Shown: piece after piece, positions 1 through 6,380 of the stretch | Position numbering within the stretch: the first letter of the stretch is position 1 | Layout of the letters: every line of letters begins with the position of its first letter | From: Alphaproteobacteria bacterium | Lineage (GTDB): Bacteria; Pseudomonadota; Alphaproteobacteria; Micavibrionales; Micavibrionaceae | Assembly: GCA_030639165.1 (NCBI GenBank) | Contig: DAOWDF010000257.1 | Span: 1 to 7,418, forward strand | Direction: 5' to 3' | DNA length: 7,418 nucleotides | Made by a program: the position numbers and the translations under genes | Notes under the pieces: model-generated | Told to the model about the DNA's origin: nothing | The model's database searches: none | The model's input: only the letters and a program-made list of their open reading frames with translations

Positions 1-856
1 CCTTCGAAAACAAAGCACTCTCTGTGTTCGCAGGCTCCCTGTTATCCTTTTTTGATACTAGCTCTTTTGCCTTTGCCATTGCTGAAGCATCTGAACCTGC
101 GCGATATTTATCTGCGCTTTTTGGGTCTGCAGCAACTTTAATTGGTGTCATGCGACCATCTAATATAGCGCCAGCCTCAACTTCAAGCTCACGATATGCA
201 ATTGACCCAGTAATCACGCCAGTTGATTTTAACGTCAAGCGACCATTAACTGTAATATCACCTTCAAAGCGACCAGCTATAGTTGCCTCTTCGATTTCAA
301 CAGTACCATAGAATGTTCCACATTCAGCAATTTCAAGTAACTTAGCACCTTTAAGAGCCGCTTCAACTGTTCCCTCAACCATCAAGTGATCACAGGCATC
401 AATCTCACCAGACATGTTAATTCCACGTCCAATAGTCAATGTACGGTCATTACCAGAGTAAATATCAGGCGCTGCCGGAGCAGCATATGTTGTTGCTCCA
501 CTATAAGGAGTTCCGCCGCCTGCATAGGCGCTAGCTGGACGAGCAACAGAAGGCTGGTAACCACCTCGTGAAGATGCATCAGCTGATCTATCTTCTTCTC
601 TTACATATTTACCTTGGACTGGGGCGGCTTCTTCTGATTTTCTCATTATATTAATATCTTCCTTGGGTTTTAGTTTATTATCTCTATATGTCGGAGCTTC
701 AGAACGCTCTTCATTTTTTGACATAGAAACAGATATTCTAGGTTCTTGTCTAGTCGTAGCTTGCGCTTGTTCTTCCCTAACATAACCTTTAGCAACTTCC
801 TGCTTATTCTCAATATCAGACGTTACTTGTACGTCTGACTTAACTCGATGAAACAT
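1..856 (-). CDS. Bactofilin family cytoskeletal protein, 3' end cut by window edge
   Basis: Bactofilins polymerise without nucleotide into membrane-associated filaments that position cell-wall enzymes, stalk or polar machinery. Reading leftward from ATG at 856-854 gives 285 codons with no stop before the edge, so the C-terminus is missing. Residues 1-135 are low-complexity, charged and then Ala/Gly/Pro/Tyr-rich, presumably disordered. The beta-helical bactofilin core covers roughly 138-240: it opens with 'LTIGRGINMSGEID' and continues with short hydrophobic-turn repeats such as 'LMVEGTVEA', 'ATIAGRFEGDITVNGRL' and 'VITGSIAYRELEVEAG'. A Lys/Ala-rich tail starts at about 245, so probably little is lost. 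The start has an AAGGTG ribosome site 8 nt upstream. Such long N-terminal extensions are variable in the family. The motif YVREE occurs twice in the extension (residues 25-29 and 84-88). It lies downstream of uvrC on the same strand, but a 213-bp gap with its own -10 box suggests separate transcription. Family call is firm; subtype (BacA-, BacM- or CcmA-like) is not assigned. Confidence 0.92.
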   Translation of the reverse strand, partial: MFHRVKSDVQVTSDIENKQEVAKGYVREEQAQATTRQEPRISVSMSKNEERSEAPTYRDNKLKPKEDINIMRKSEEAAPVQGKYVREEDRSADASSRGGYQPSVARPASAYAGGGTPYSGATTYAAPAAPDIYSGNDRTLTIGRGINMSGEIDACDHLMVEGTVEAALKGAKLLEIAECGTFYGTVEIEEATIAGRFEGDITVNGRLTLKSTGVITGSIAYRELEVEAGAILDGRMTPIKVAADPKSADKYRAGSDASAMAKAKELVSKKDNREPANTESALFSK

Positions 857-864
857 TTTTTAAG

Positions 865-886
865 CACCTTTCATAATAGTATTATA
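865..886 (-). promoter_or_regulatory. Probable -10 box and ribosome binding site of the bactofilin gene
   Basis: On the minus strand a perfect TATAAT lies at 886-881 and an AAGGTG Shine-Dalgarno sequence at 870-865, ahead of the ATG at 856. Transcription starting near 874 would give a leader of about 18 nt. No good -35 hexamer is present 16-18 bp upstream (the sequence there is near GAGCCT), so the promoter may need an activator or be recognised mainly through the -10. Confidence 0.5.
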
Positions 887-1069
887 GCTCAGCGAATGCA
901 CTAAGGCTCACGCTGTATCTCTTGTTAACTGTGACTGATTTATGTAGAGCCTAACATGGCCATTTAGCCTTAGCAAGATTTGATTCGGACTTTTCCCCAA
1001 ACAAAAACCCATCATTTTGATTCAGTTTAATTTTAATTTTTCGTTCTAATTTTATGCAAAAACTAGTGA
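887..1069. other. Intergenic region between uvrC and the bactofilin gene
   Basis: No coding frame is credible here. The region holds an 8-bp inverted repeat, CTAAGGCT at 901-908 and AGCCTTAG at 966-973, separated by 57 bp, and an 8-bp direct repeat TTTGATTC at 979-986 and 1016-1023. Either could bind a regulator of the bactofilin gene, but repeats this short can arise by chance. I see no stem followed by a T-run that would serve as an intrinsic terminator for uvrC. Confidence 0.35.
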
Positions 1070-2908
1070 TCAGCCCCTAAAATGATCATAGATTTTCTGC
1101 GCCAATGAACTGGATACACCATCAACCTTAAGTAGATCATCAATAGATGCGCGCCCAACAGATTTAGCCGATCCAAAATGCAGCAATAAGGCTTTCTTGC
1201 GCTTAGCCCCCACCCCCGCGATCTCGTCCAAAGGCGAAATAGTAAGCCCCTTACTTCTACGAGTTCTATGTGCCCCAATCGCAAAGCGATGCGCCTCATC
1301 ACGAAGTCGCTGCAGGTAATGTAAGACAGGATCATTAATCGGCAGCTGAAACATCTCGCGCCCCTCCATAAAGAACTTCTCGCGCCCTGCATTACGATCA
1401 GCTCCCTTAGCAATAGCTACCAATGCTAGCTGATCCTTAACACCAAGCTCCTCAAGAACTTCTACACACACCCCCAGCTGCCCTAATCCACCATCAATCA
1501 AAACAAGATCGGGCCAATCACTAGAGCTAGAGCCGCCCTCCTCCTCTAATATACGTTTAAAACGCCGGGTTAAAACCTCGCGCATCATACCATAGTCATC
1601 AGAGGCAGCCGCATGCCTTATATTAAACTTACGATACGCCTTCTTGGCAAAGCCATCCTCGCCCTCAACAATCATCCCACCAACCATATTAGTCCCTGAA
1701 ATATGACTGTTATCATAAACCTCAATCCTAGCAGGTGCCTCATCCATAGAAAATAACTCGGCCACCTCCTCACGTAATTTACGCCGCGTAGCAGACGTAG
1801 ATAAATGGCGCTTTAATGCCTCCTCGGCATTATTAAGGGCGAAATCAACAACCTTCTTATTCTTACCCCTTTGCGGGCATATAACATCACAGGACAAAGC
1901 TTCCTCAAGCAAATCTTTATCTGCCACCTCCATATTTATAACCAGCTTCTTGGGTGCGGCTTTACCTTGATAGAACTGCGCGATAAAAGCGGATAATATA
2001 TCCTCCGCCCTATCATCCTTATCATGGCGCGGAAAATATGAGCGATTACCCAAATTACGCCCCGCTCTATAGAAAAACACTTGGATACAGCTAGTGCCAC
2101 CGCTTTGCGCGATAGCTATAACATCTACATCGCCAAGCTCACTATTCATATCATGCTTGGATTGAATGGAAGTAAGCGCAGCTATACGATCACGATAATT
2201 CGCTGCGACCTCATAATCCTGCGCTTCACTAGCCGCAATCATCGCTTTAGATAGCTCATCCTGCACAGCGCGGCTATTCCCCTGCATAAAGTCATACGCG
2301 CCTTTAATCTGCTCTGCATATTCATTTGCACTAACCTTACCAAAACAAGGGGCGCAGCAGCGCTTTATGTGATATTGCAAACAAGGACGCTCACGATTTT
2401 TAAAATAGCTATCACTGCAATTGCGAAGCAAAAAAGCTCGCTGTAAAATCGCGATTGTCCTATTTACATCACCAGCACTAGGGAATGGCCCAAAATACTT
2501 ACCCTTGATATTTTTTGCTCCACGGTGCTTAACAATTTGTGGAAACTCGTGACCTTCCTTTAACACAATATAGGGAAATGACTTATCATCACGCAGTAAA
2601 ATATTAAAACGCGGTTTATATTTTTTGATTAAATTCGCTTCTAGTATAAGTGCATCAGCCTCTGTATTGGTATTAATGAACTCCATAGTAACAGTAAGAG
2701 ACACCATACGTTGAAGCCTTAATGGAAGCTTTTCAAAATGTGTATAGGAGGCAACACGACTCTTCAAAGATTTAGCCTTACCAACATAAAGCACATCATC
2801 AGAAGATGAGATCATACGATATACGCCGGAGCTCAAGGGAAGTAATTTCAAATACCCCTTAATAGTCTCAACACCTGTTTCTATTGATGGAACATCCATT
2901 TTACTCAA
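1070..2908 (-). CDS. uvrC: UvrABC excinuclease subunit C
   Basis: UvrC makes both incisions around bulky DNA lesions in cytoplasmic nucleotide excision repair, after UvrA/UvrB damage recognition. The 612-residue product is close to the E. coli length (about 610). The GIY-YIG nuclease (3' incision) spans about 24-110, with Y30, Y41, R51, Y55, catalytic E90 and N102 spaced as in the known structure. C164, C176, C184 and C188 have the 12-8-4 spacing of the iron-sulfur cluster cysteines. The UVR (UvrB-binding) motif lies at about 214-249. The RNase H-like 5'-incision domain shows D399 (VYDNSHISG), D438, D472 (LIDGG) and H540 (DEAHRFAIGAHR). Tandem helix-hairpin-helix motifs fill about 557-612. 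All catalytic residues are present, so the gene should be functional. One small oddity is Ser in place of the usual Pro before GVYR (residue 27). Start choice: TTG at 2908 has AGAGGAG 7 nt upstream; the ATG three codons on (2899) is 16 nt from it. No pgsA follows, unlike in many proteobacteria. Confidence 0.98.
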   Translation of the reverse strand: MSKMDVPSIETGVETIKGYLKLLPLSSGVYRMISSSDDVLYVGKAKSLKSRVASYTHFEKLPLRLQRMVSLTVTMEFINTNTEADALILEANLIKKYKPRFNILLRDDKSFPYIVLKEGHEFPQIVKHRGAKNIKGKYFGPFPSAGDVNRTIAILQRAFLLRNCSDSYFKNRERPCLQYHIKRCCAPCFGKVSANEYAEQIKGAYDFMQGNSRAVQDELSKAMIAASEAQDYEVAANYRDRIAALTSIQSKHDMNSELGDVDVIAIAQSGGTSCIQVFFYRAGRNLGNRSYFPRHDKDDRAEDILSAFIAQFYQGKAAPKKLVINMEVADKDLLEEALSCDVICPQRGKNKKVVDFALNNAEEALKRHLSTSATRRKLREEVAELFSMDEAPARIEVYDNSHISGTNMVGGMIVEGEDGFAKKAYRKFNIRHAAASDDYGMMREVLTRRFKRILEEEGGSSSSDWPDLVLIDGGLGQLGVCVEVLEELGVKDQLALVAIAKGADRNAGREKFFMEGREMFQLPINDPVLHYLQRLRDEAHRFAIGAHRTRRSKGLTISPLDEIAGVGAKRKKALLLHFGSAKSVGRASIDDLLKVDGVSSSLAQKIYDHFRG

Positions 2909-2915
2909 TATTGTT

Positions 2916-2922
2916 CTCCTCT
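2916..2922 (-). promoter_or_regulatory. Ribosome binding site that selects a TTG start for uvrC
   Basis: On the minus strand AGAGGAG (2922-2916) ends 7 nt before TTG at 2908-2906, an ideal distance, and 16 nt before the in-frame ATG at 2899-2897. The spacing favours TTG, adding three residues (M-S-K) to the protein. TTG starts usually lower translation, which would suit a low-abundance repair enzyme. Confidence 0.7.
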
Positions 2923-2940
2923 AGCGCAGATCATAGGATA

Positions 2941-2968
2941 TTAACAAAGAAAGTAAAATAAGTATAAT
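2941..2968 (+). promoter_or_regulatory. Possible promoter of the pentapeptide-repeat gene
   Basis: TTAACA at 2941-2946 (one mismatch to TTGACA) and a perfect TATAAT at 2963-2968 are separated by 16 bp. Transcription would start near 2975, leaving a leader of about 100 nt before the ATG at 3078. The -10 overlaps the candidate uvrC -10 on the other strand. A second perfect TTGACA occurs at 3012-3017 but lacks a convincing -10 at the right distance. Confidence 0.45.
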
Positions 2969-2991
2969 AATCACTAAAACAACAAACACAA
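2964..2991 (-). promoter_or_regulatory. Possible uvrC promoter
   Basis: On the minus strand TTGTGT (2991-2986) and TATTAT (2969-2964) are separated by 16 bp and point into uvrC, giving a leader of about 50 nt. Both hexamers are near-consensus. The region is A+T-rich, so chance matches are expected. No SOS (LexA) box of the alphaproteobacterial GTTC-N7-GTTC type is visible. Confidence 0.35.
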
Positions 2992-3077
2992 CCTTGCGTA
3001 GAATTATTTTCTTGACAACACTACCTCCAAAATGCCATTTGTTTATATGTAAATGCAACGTTAAAGGGGGAAATAAC

Positions 3078-3740
3078 ATGCAATACTTTACTATTAACAA
3101 ACATACCGATAATTCAGAAATTTTTTCAGGATACTACAAATCTTTTACTGACTGCATAGAAGATGCAGTAAAAAAACAAACTAACTTAACCTATATAAAT
3201 TTAAAAAACCAAAACCTGACAAACGCTAATCTTGATGGCGCAGAAATGGCAGGAGCCTTACTAAGCGGTGCAAACCTAACGGGAGCCAATCTTTCAGAAA
3301 GTAATCTTAGCAATGCTATACTTTACAACTGCGCACTTTATAACACGTGCTTATGCTATTCAAATTTACAAGGCTGTAATTTTAGCGGAGCAAGCTTTGG
3401 AGCGACACTAATTGAAGGAGCAGATATACAAAACTCAATATTCTCTACTTTATCATGTTTTGACCTAGAGTTTCGCCTTACTGAAAACATGACTGGATGT
3501 CTATTTACAACAATTGATGGGGCTATGCATAAAATGTCAAACTATCCGATAGTATTGAAAGGGTTGATAAATAAACATATAATCGTGCTGGATAACGCAA
3601 TTAAAATAAGCGGCAAAATATTTCCTAGAGAATTATTACCAACATTAATAAATAAACTTGCAACCCATATAAATCAACCTGCGATCAATGATAATAGGGT
3701 TTTTATATCTGATTTACTAAGATCAGAAAAGCTAGCTTAG
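3078..3740 (+). CDS. Pentapeptide-repeat protein with a conserved-looking C-terminal tail
   Basis: The 220-residue product contains about 18 consecutive pentapeptide repeats from residue 36 to 125 (pattern A/N-N/D-L-x-x, for example NLTNA, NLDGA, NLTGA, NLSES, NLSNA, NLQGC, NFSGA). These fold into a right-handed quadrilateral beta-helix. The repeats are preceded by a short N-terminal segment with 'SFTDCIEDAVKKQTNL', a lead-in seen in other pentapeptide proteins. A non-repeat tail of about 95 residues follows (from about 126), including 'PIVLKGLINKHIIVLDN'. Some family members mimic DNA and protect gyrase; many have no known function, and nothing here identifies one. There is no signal peptide or membrane segment, so it is probably cytoplasmic. 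The repeat core is cysteine-rich (C85, C91, C93, C100). The start is ATG at 3078 with a strong AAAGGGGG site 7 nt upstream; a longer frame from TTG at 2994 has no ribosome site. Its DNA is visibly A+T-richer than uvrC, compatible with later acquisition. It appears monocistronic. Confidence 0.87.
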   Translation: MQYFTINKHTDNSEIFSGYYKSFTDCIEDAVKKQTNLTYINLKNQNLTNANLDGAEMAGALLSGANLTGANLSESNLSNAILYNCALYNTCLCYSNLQGCNFSGASFGATLIEGADIQNSIFSTLSCFDLEFRLTENMTGCLFTTIDGAMHKMSNYPIVLKGLINKHIIVLDNAIKISGKIFPRELLPTLINKLATHINQPAINDNRVFISDLLRSEKLA

Positions 3741-3767
3741 ATTTAAAGTTCATTATAATATTTAAAT
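3741..3767 (+). terminator. A+T-rich inverted repeat directly after the pentapeptide gene stop
   Basis: ATTTAAA at 3741-3747 and TTTAAAT at 3761-3767 form a perfect 7-bp stem around a 13-nt loop, starting at the base after the TAG stop. The stem has only A-T pairs and no following T-run, so termination activity would be weak. Confidence 0.2.
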
Positions 3768-3777
3768 TACCGTGTGT

Positions 3778-3802
3778 GTGGATGGCCTAAAAAGCCATCC
3801 GC
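3778..3802 (+). terminator. G+C-rich hairpin after the pentapeptide gene, without a U-tract
   Basis: GGATGGC (3780-3786) and GCCATCC (3794-3800) pair perfectly around the loop CTAAAAA; one G-U and one G-C pair extend the stem to 9 bp. It lies in a gene-free stretch just after a (GT)n run at 3772-3780. No T-run follows on either strand, so it is not a textbook intrinsic terminator. It may block 3' exonucleases, act with Rho, or stabilise a transcript end. Confidence 0.4.
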
Positions 3803-3880
3803 TAGAGATTAAAGCAACTAAAATCATTTTTCCACTGGAATACCAACTTATGTGATTGCATCGGACAAATAACTATATTA

Positions 3881-3886
3881 TATAAT
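3881..3886 (+). promoter_or_regulatory. Candidate -10 box for the tRNA-Leu gene
   Basis: A perfect TATAAT lies 61 bp before the mature 5' end of the tRNA. The best upstream -35-like sequence is TTGCAT at 3856-3861, with a long 19-bp spacer. A start near 3893 would give a 5' leader of about 55 nt for RNase P to remove. The surrounding A+T richness makes the assignment tentative. Confidence 0.35.
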
Positions 3887-3947
3887 CACCTGTAATATTT
3901 GTGTAATCAAACTCTACATGCTTGTTTGTTTTTCACATCCACTAGAT

Positions 3948-4033
3948 GGGCCCGTGGCGGAATGGTAGACGCTGCAGACTTAAAATCTGTTGTCCGTATG
4001 GACGTGCCGGTTCGAGCCCGGCCGGGCCCACCA
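3948..4033 (+). tRNA. tRNA-Leu, anticodon UAA
   Basis: A complete 86-nt class II tRNA decoding UUA (and UUG by wobble). The acceptor stem is GGGCCCG (3948-3954) with CGGGCCC (4023-4029), discriminator A at 4030 and encoded CCA at 4031-4033. The D-arm holds GGAATGGTAGAC. The anticodon stem GCAGA/TCTGT encloses the loop CTTAAAA, with the anticodon TAA at 3981-3983. The long variable arm pairs GTCC (3992-3995) with GGAC (4000-4003), as expected for leucine. The T stem GCCGG/CCGGC encloses TTCGAGC. All stems are perfect or nearly so, so it should be functional. Copies of its 3' end that would mark an integrated element were not seen elsewhere in the window. Confidence 0.97.
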
Positions 4034-4090
4034 TTAGCTGTTAATTCTAATATACACCACTCACACAAAAACTCTCAACGCTATATTTTA

Positions 4091-4129
4091 TCACTAAATT
4101 AAACTATTAAAGCATTGCTTGTTTAGTGA
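4091..4129. repeat. Nested inverted repeat between tRNA-Leu and the receptor gene
   Basis: TCACTAAA (4091-4098) and TTTAGTGA (4122-4129) form a perfect 8-bp inverted repeat spaced by 23 bp. Inside it AAGC (4110-4113) and GCTT (4117-4120) pair around ATT. It lies about 105 bp before the receptor start. It could end the tRNA transcript or be an operator for the chemotaxis operon. No convincing sigma-28 (TAAA-N15-GCCGATAA) or sigma-70 promoter was found between 4034 and 4235; the best match is TTGTTT (4119-4124) with TAGTAT (4143-4148) at 18 bp, which is weak. Confidence 0.3.
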
Positions 4130-4235
4130 AAATGAATTACTCTAGTATCAACTTATGATCTAACTGCCCAACACCCCATACAACTGAATATTTACCACTC
4201 TTAAGTACCTTCCACTGTATAAATTGAGGCTAACC

Positions 4236-6368
4236 ATGTTCAAATACTTCACTAAACTATCCGTCCGCAATCAACTTGTATCACTACTTAGTATAATGCT
4301 TGTGACAACCGTAGCATTATCAGTGGTAATCATCTCAAATCATACCCAGTCATATTTTGAAAATAAAAAGTTAGGGAAAGCTATTCAGTTTTCCGTAACA
4401 GCCTCTGCGCTAATGCATGAATTACAAAAAGAACGTGGGATGACAGCAGGGTTTATCAATAGTAGCGGTGAAAAATTTGCTACTGAACTACCAAAGCAAC
4501 GCGAAGCTACCAATGAAAAAAAGGATGCATTCACAACTTTTATAGAAACCACGGATGTCGCTAGCTCTGGCAGCAAGTTAAATGACATTATCGATAGTAT
4601 TGCAGTTGATATAAAAAAAATAGATACGCTAAGGAGCAAGGCAAGTTCACTTTCCATTACCGCTACAGATGCCGTCGGGTCATACACTGCAATTAATAAG
4701 AAAATTATATCCGCAATAGCGACAACACAAAGTAGCAGTGAAAATTCAGAAATATTGCTTCAACTTTCTGCATACACAAACTTTTTGCAATCAAAGGAAC
4801 GTGCGGGTCTCGAGCGTGCCGTAGGTGCAGGCGGGTTTGCCGCGGGGTTTGCCGCGAAAGATGTACAGAAATTAAACAACCTAGTAACAACGCAAAATAT
4901 TTACTTCAATGCATTCCAGACCACAGCTCTTCCTCAGCATATAGAACTACTAAGGTCCGCATTAAATGATACTCCATCTAAGGATGTAAATAAAATGCGT
5001 AACATTGCTCGCAAAAGTATTGCGACTGGCGATCTTGGTGGCGTTGATGCTGGAAAATGGTTTAAAACTATCACCAAGAAGATCGAAGCTTTAAAATCAA
5101 TTGAAGACAAGCTTTCTGGCGATTTGATAGTTTCAATTAAAAAGGAAACCACTTTTGCACGCAATTATTTGCTAATATTAAGCTCTACAATCATATGCCT
5201 TTTATTATTCGTCGTATCACTAGCAAACAATTTGTCTAGCGGCTTAAACGCTTGTTTTTCTTCACTCAAAAAAATCCTTGCATCTGGAAGTCATGGCGAT
5301 TTTACGACAAGAATAATTAACATTAAATCAGAGGGGGAAATCAGAGAAGTACAGGAGCTAGCCAATACATTCATGGATCAATCTGACGTATTCGTACGAG
5401 AATCACGTTCATCTATGAGCGCAGTTTCAAAAGAAGAGTATTACCGTAAAATGCTTATAAAAGGGTTTCGAGGATCTTATTTTGACTCAGCTAATGCAAT
5501 AAATGATGCAACAAGCACTGCTGAAACTAAAGCCATGGAATTAAAAGGCTTAATGTCAGAGTTAGAGGAAACAGTTAAGTCTGTTGTAAATGATACGTCA
5601 CGACTCGCTAATAACATGAAGGGTGCATCATCTGATATGCTATCCTCTTCTACTAACTCTGTGACAAAAAGTGATGACGTTGAAAGCGCAGCATCAACAG
5701 CACAAGGTAGCAGTACAACAGTGGCTGCCGCTGTCGAAGAAATGTCCGCGTCCATCGGTGAAATTTCTTCCCAAACCACAAATTCTTTATCCGTTGTTGA
5801 GAATGCACAATCTGAAATAGAAAATGTTTCGGTTACTGTTCAGCAATTCGGCTCTGAAGTTGATGGAATAAGTAATGTGGTAGATTTAATTAAGGATATA
5901 GCCGAACAAACTAACTTGCTCGCCTTAAACGCCACAATCGAAGCAGCCCGAGCTGGAGATGCCGGTAAAGGTTTTGCTGTTGTCGCTAGTGAGGTAAAAA
6001 ACCTTGCCGCAGAAACTGCTAAAGCTACAGAACAAATCACTACGCAAATTGAAGCTATACAGCATGGCTCTAGCAATATTGTAACTGGGGTCAATAATAT
6101 TTCCGAAACAATGGTTAAAGTAGCTGAAATATCGAATGCCATAAGCGCTGCTGTTGAAGAGCAAAGCGCGGTAACTCAGGAAATAAGTGGAAATATGCAG
6201 CGCACTTCTGAAAATGTTGATGAAGTTAAAAATAATATAGTCTCCATTAAAACAGCATTGGAGGAAACTGCAACTTCCGCATCTGAGATGTCTGAAATGA
6301 CAGAGAACGTCTCAAGCAATATTGTAGAACTTGATGAAGCACTTAATCGTGTAATTAATAGAGGGTAA
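4236..6368 (+). CDS. Methyl-accepting chemotaxis protein with periplasmic NIT sensor domain
   Basis: A 710-residue transmembrane chemoreceptor that would control CheA through CheW. Order: membrane helix 1 at about 14-34; periplasmic NIT-type (nitrate/nitrite-sensing) helical domain at about 45-305, with its two hallmarks 'HELQKERGMTAGFI' (61-74) and 'LQSKERAGLERAVGAGGFAAG' (read in two parts, 184-194 and 195-204); membrane helix 2 at about 311-332; HAMP linker at about 334-385; an 'EYYRKM..KGFRGSYF' connector at about 401-416; and the cytoplasmic coiled-coil hairpin at about 440-705. The hairpin tip 'EQTNLLALNATIEAARAG' followed by 'DAGKGFAVVASEVKNLA' (557-591) is the invariant CheA/CheW contact site. 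No C-terminal CheR/CheB-tethering pentapeptide is seen. Ligand class is inferred from the domain; nitrate or nitrite binding is not proven for most members. Start: ATG at 4236 has GAGG 6 nt upstream; an in-frame TTG at 4224 lacks a site. It is the first gene of a pair with the PAS protein, 12 bp downstream. Confidence 0.95.
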   Translation: MFKYFTKLSVRNQLVSLLSIMLVTTVALSVVIISNHTQSYFENKKLGKAIQFSVTASALMHELQKERGMTAGFINSSGEKFATELPKQREATNEKKDAFTTFIETTDVASSGSKLNDIIDSIAVDIKKIDTLRSKASSLSITATDAVGSYTAINKKIISAIATTQSSSENSEILLQLSAYTNFLQSKERAGLERAVGAGGFAAGFAAKDVQKLNNLVTTQNIYFNAFQTTALPQHIELLRSALNDTPSKDVNKMRNIARKSIATGDLGGVDAGKWFKTITKKIEALKSIEDKLSGDLIVSIKKETTFARNYLLILSSTIICLLLFVVSLANNLSSGLNACFSSLKKILASGSHGDFTTRIINIKSEGEIREVQELANTFMDQSDVFVRESRSSMSAVSKEEYYRKMLIKGFRGSYFDSANAINDATSTAETKAMELKGLMSELEETVKSVVNDTSRLANNMKGASSDMLSSSTNSVTKSDDVESAASTAQGSSTTVAAAVEEMSASIGEISSQTTNSLSVVENAQSEIENVSVTVQQFGSEVDGISNVVDLIKDIAEQTNLLALNATIEAARAGDAGKGFAVVASEVKNLAAETAKATEQITTQIEAIQHGSSNIVTGVNNISETMVKVAEISNAISAAVEEQSAVTQEISGNMQRTSENVDEVKNNIVSIKTALEETATSASEMSEMTENVSSNIVELDEALNRVINRG

Positions 6369-6369
6369 T

Positions 6370-6374
6370 GGAGG
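6370..6374 (+). promoter_or_regulatory. Strong ribosome binding site of the PAS gene
   Basis: GGAGG ends 6 nt before ATG at 6381 and lies inside the 12-bp gap after the receptor stop (TAA 6366-6368). It is stronger than the GAGG of the receptor gene, so the soluble PAS protein may be made in excess over the receptor from the shared transcript. Confidence 0.75.
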
Positions 6375-6380
6375 ATAACA

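Noticed and set aside
24..311. Plus-strand 95-codon frame at the left edge
   Set aside because: It is antisense to the bactofilin core; the minus-strand frame has a clear family match and ribosome site.
386..571. Plus-strand 61-codon frame
   Set aside because: Antisense to the bactofilin gene, with Ser/Cys/Arg-rich noise-like composition.
1063..1413. Minus-strand 116-codon frame
   Set aside because: Alternative frame within uvrC.
3012..3017. Perfect TTGACA as a -35 for the pentapeptide gene
   Set aside because: The sequence 16-18 bp downstream is not a -10; the nearest TATA-like run (3042-3047) is 24 bp away.
2994..3077. 28-residue N-terminal extension of the pentapeptide protein from TTG
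   Set aside because: No ribosome site at 2994, whereas ATG at 3078 has AAAGGGGG at 7 nt.
3948..4033. tRNA-Leu as an attachment site of an integrated element
   Set aside because: No duplicate of the tRNA 3' end, no integrase and no phage or plasmid genes are seen in the window.
3899..4102. Plus-strand 67-codon frame across the tRNA (peptide containing MVDAADLKSVV)
   Set aside because: It is a translation of the tRNA-Leu sequence, a well-known artefact of tRNA genes.
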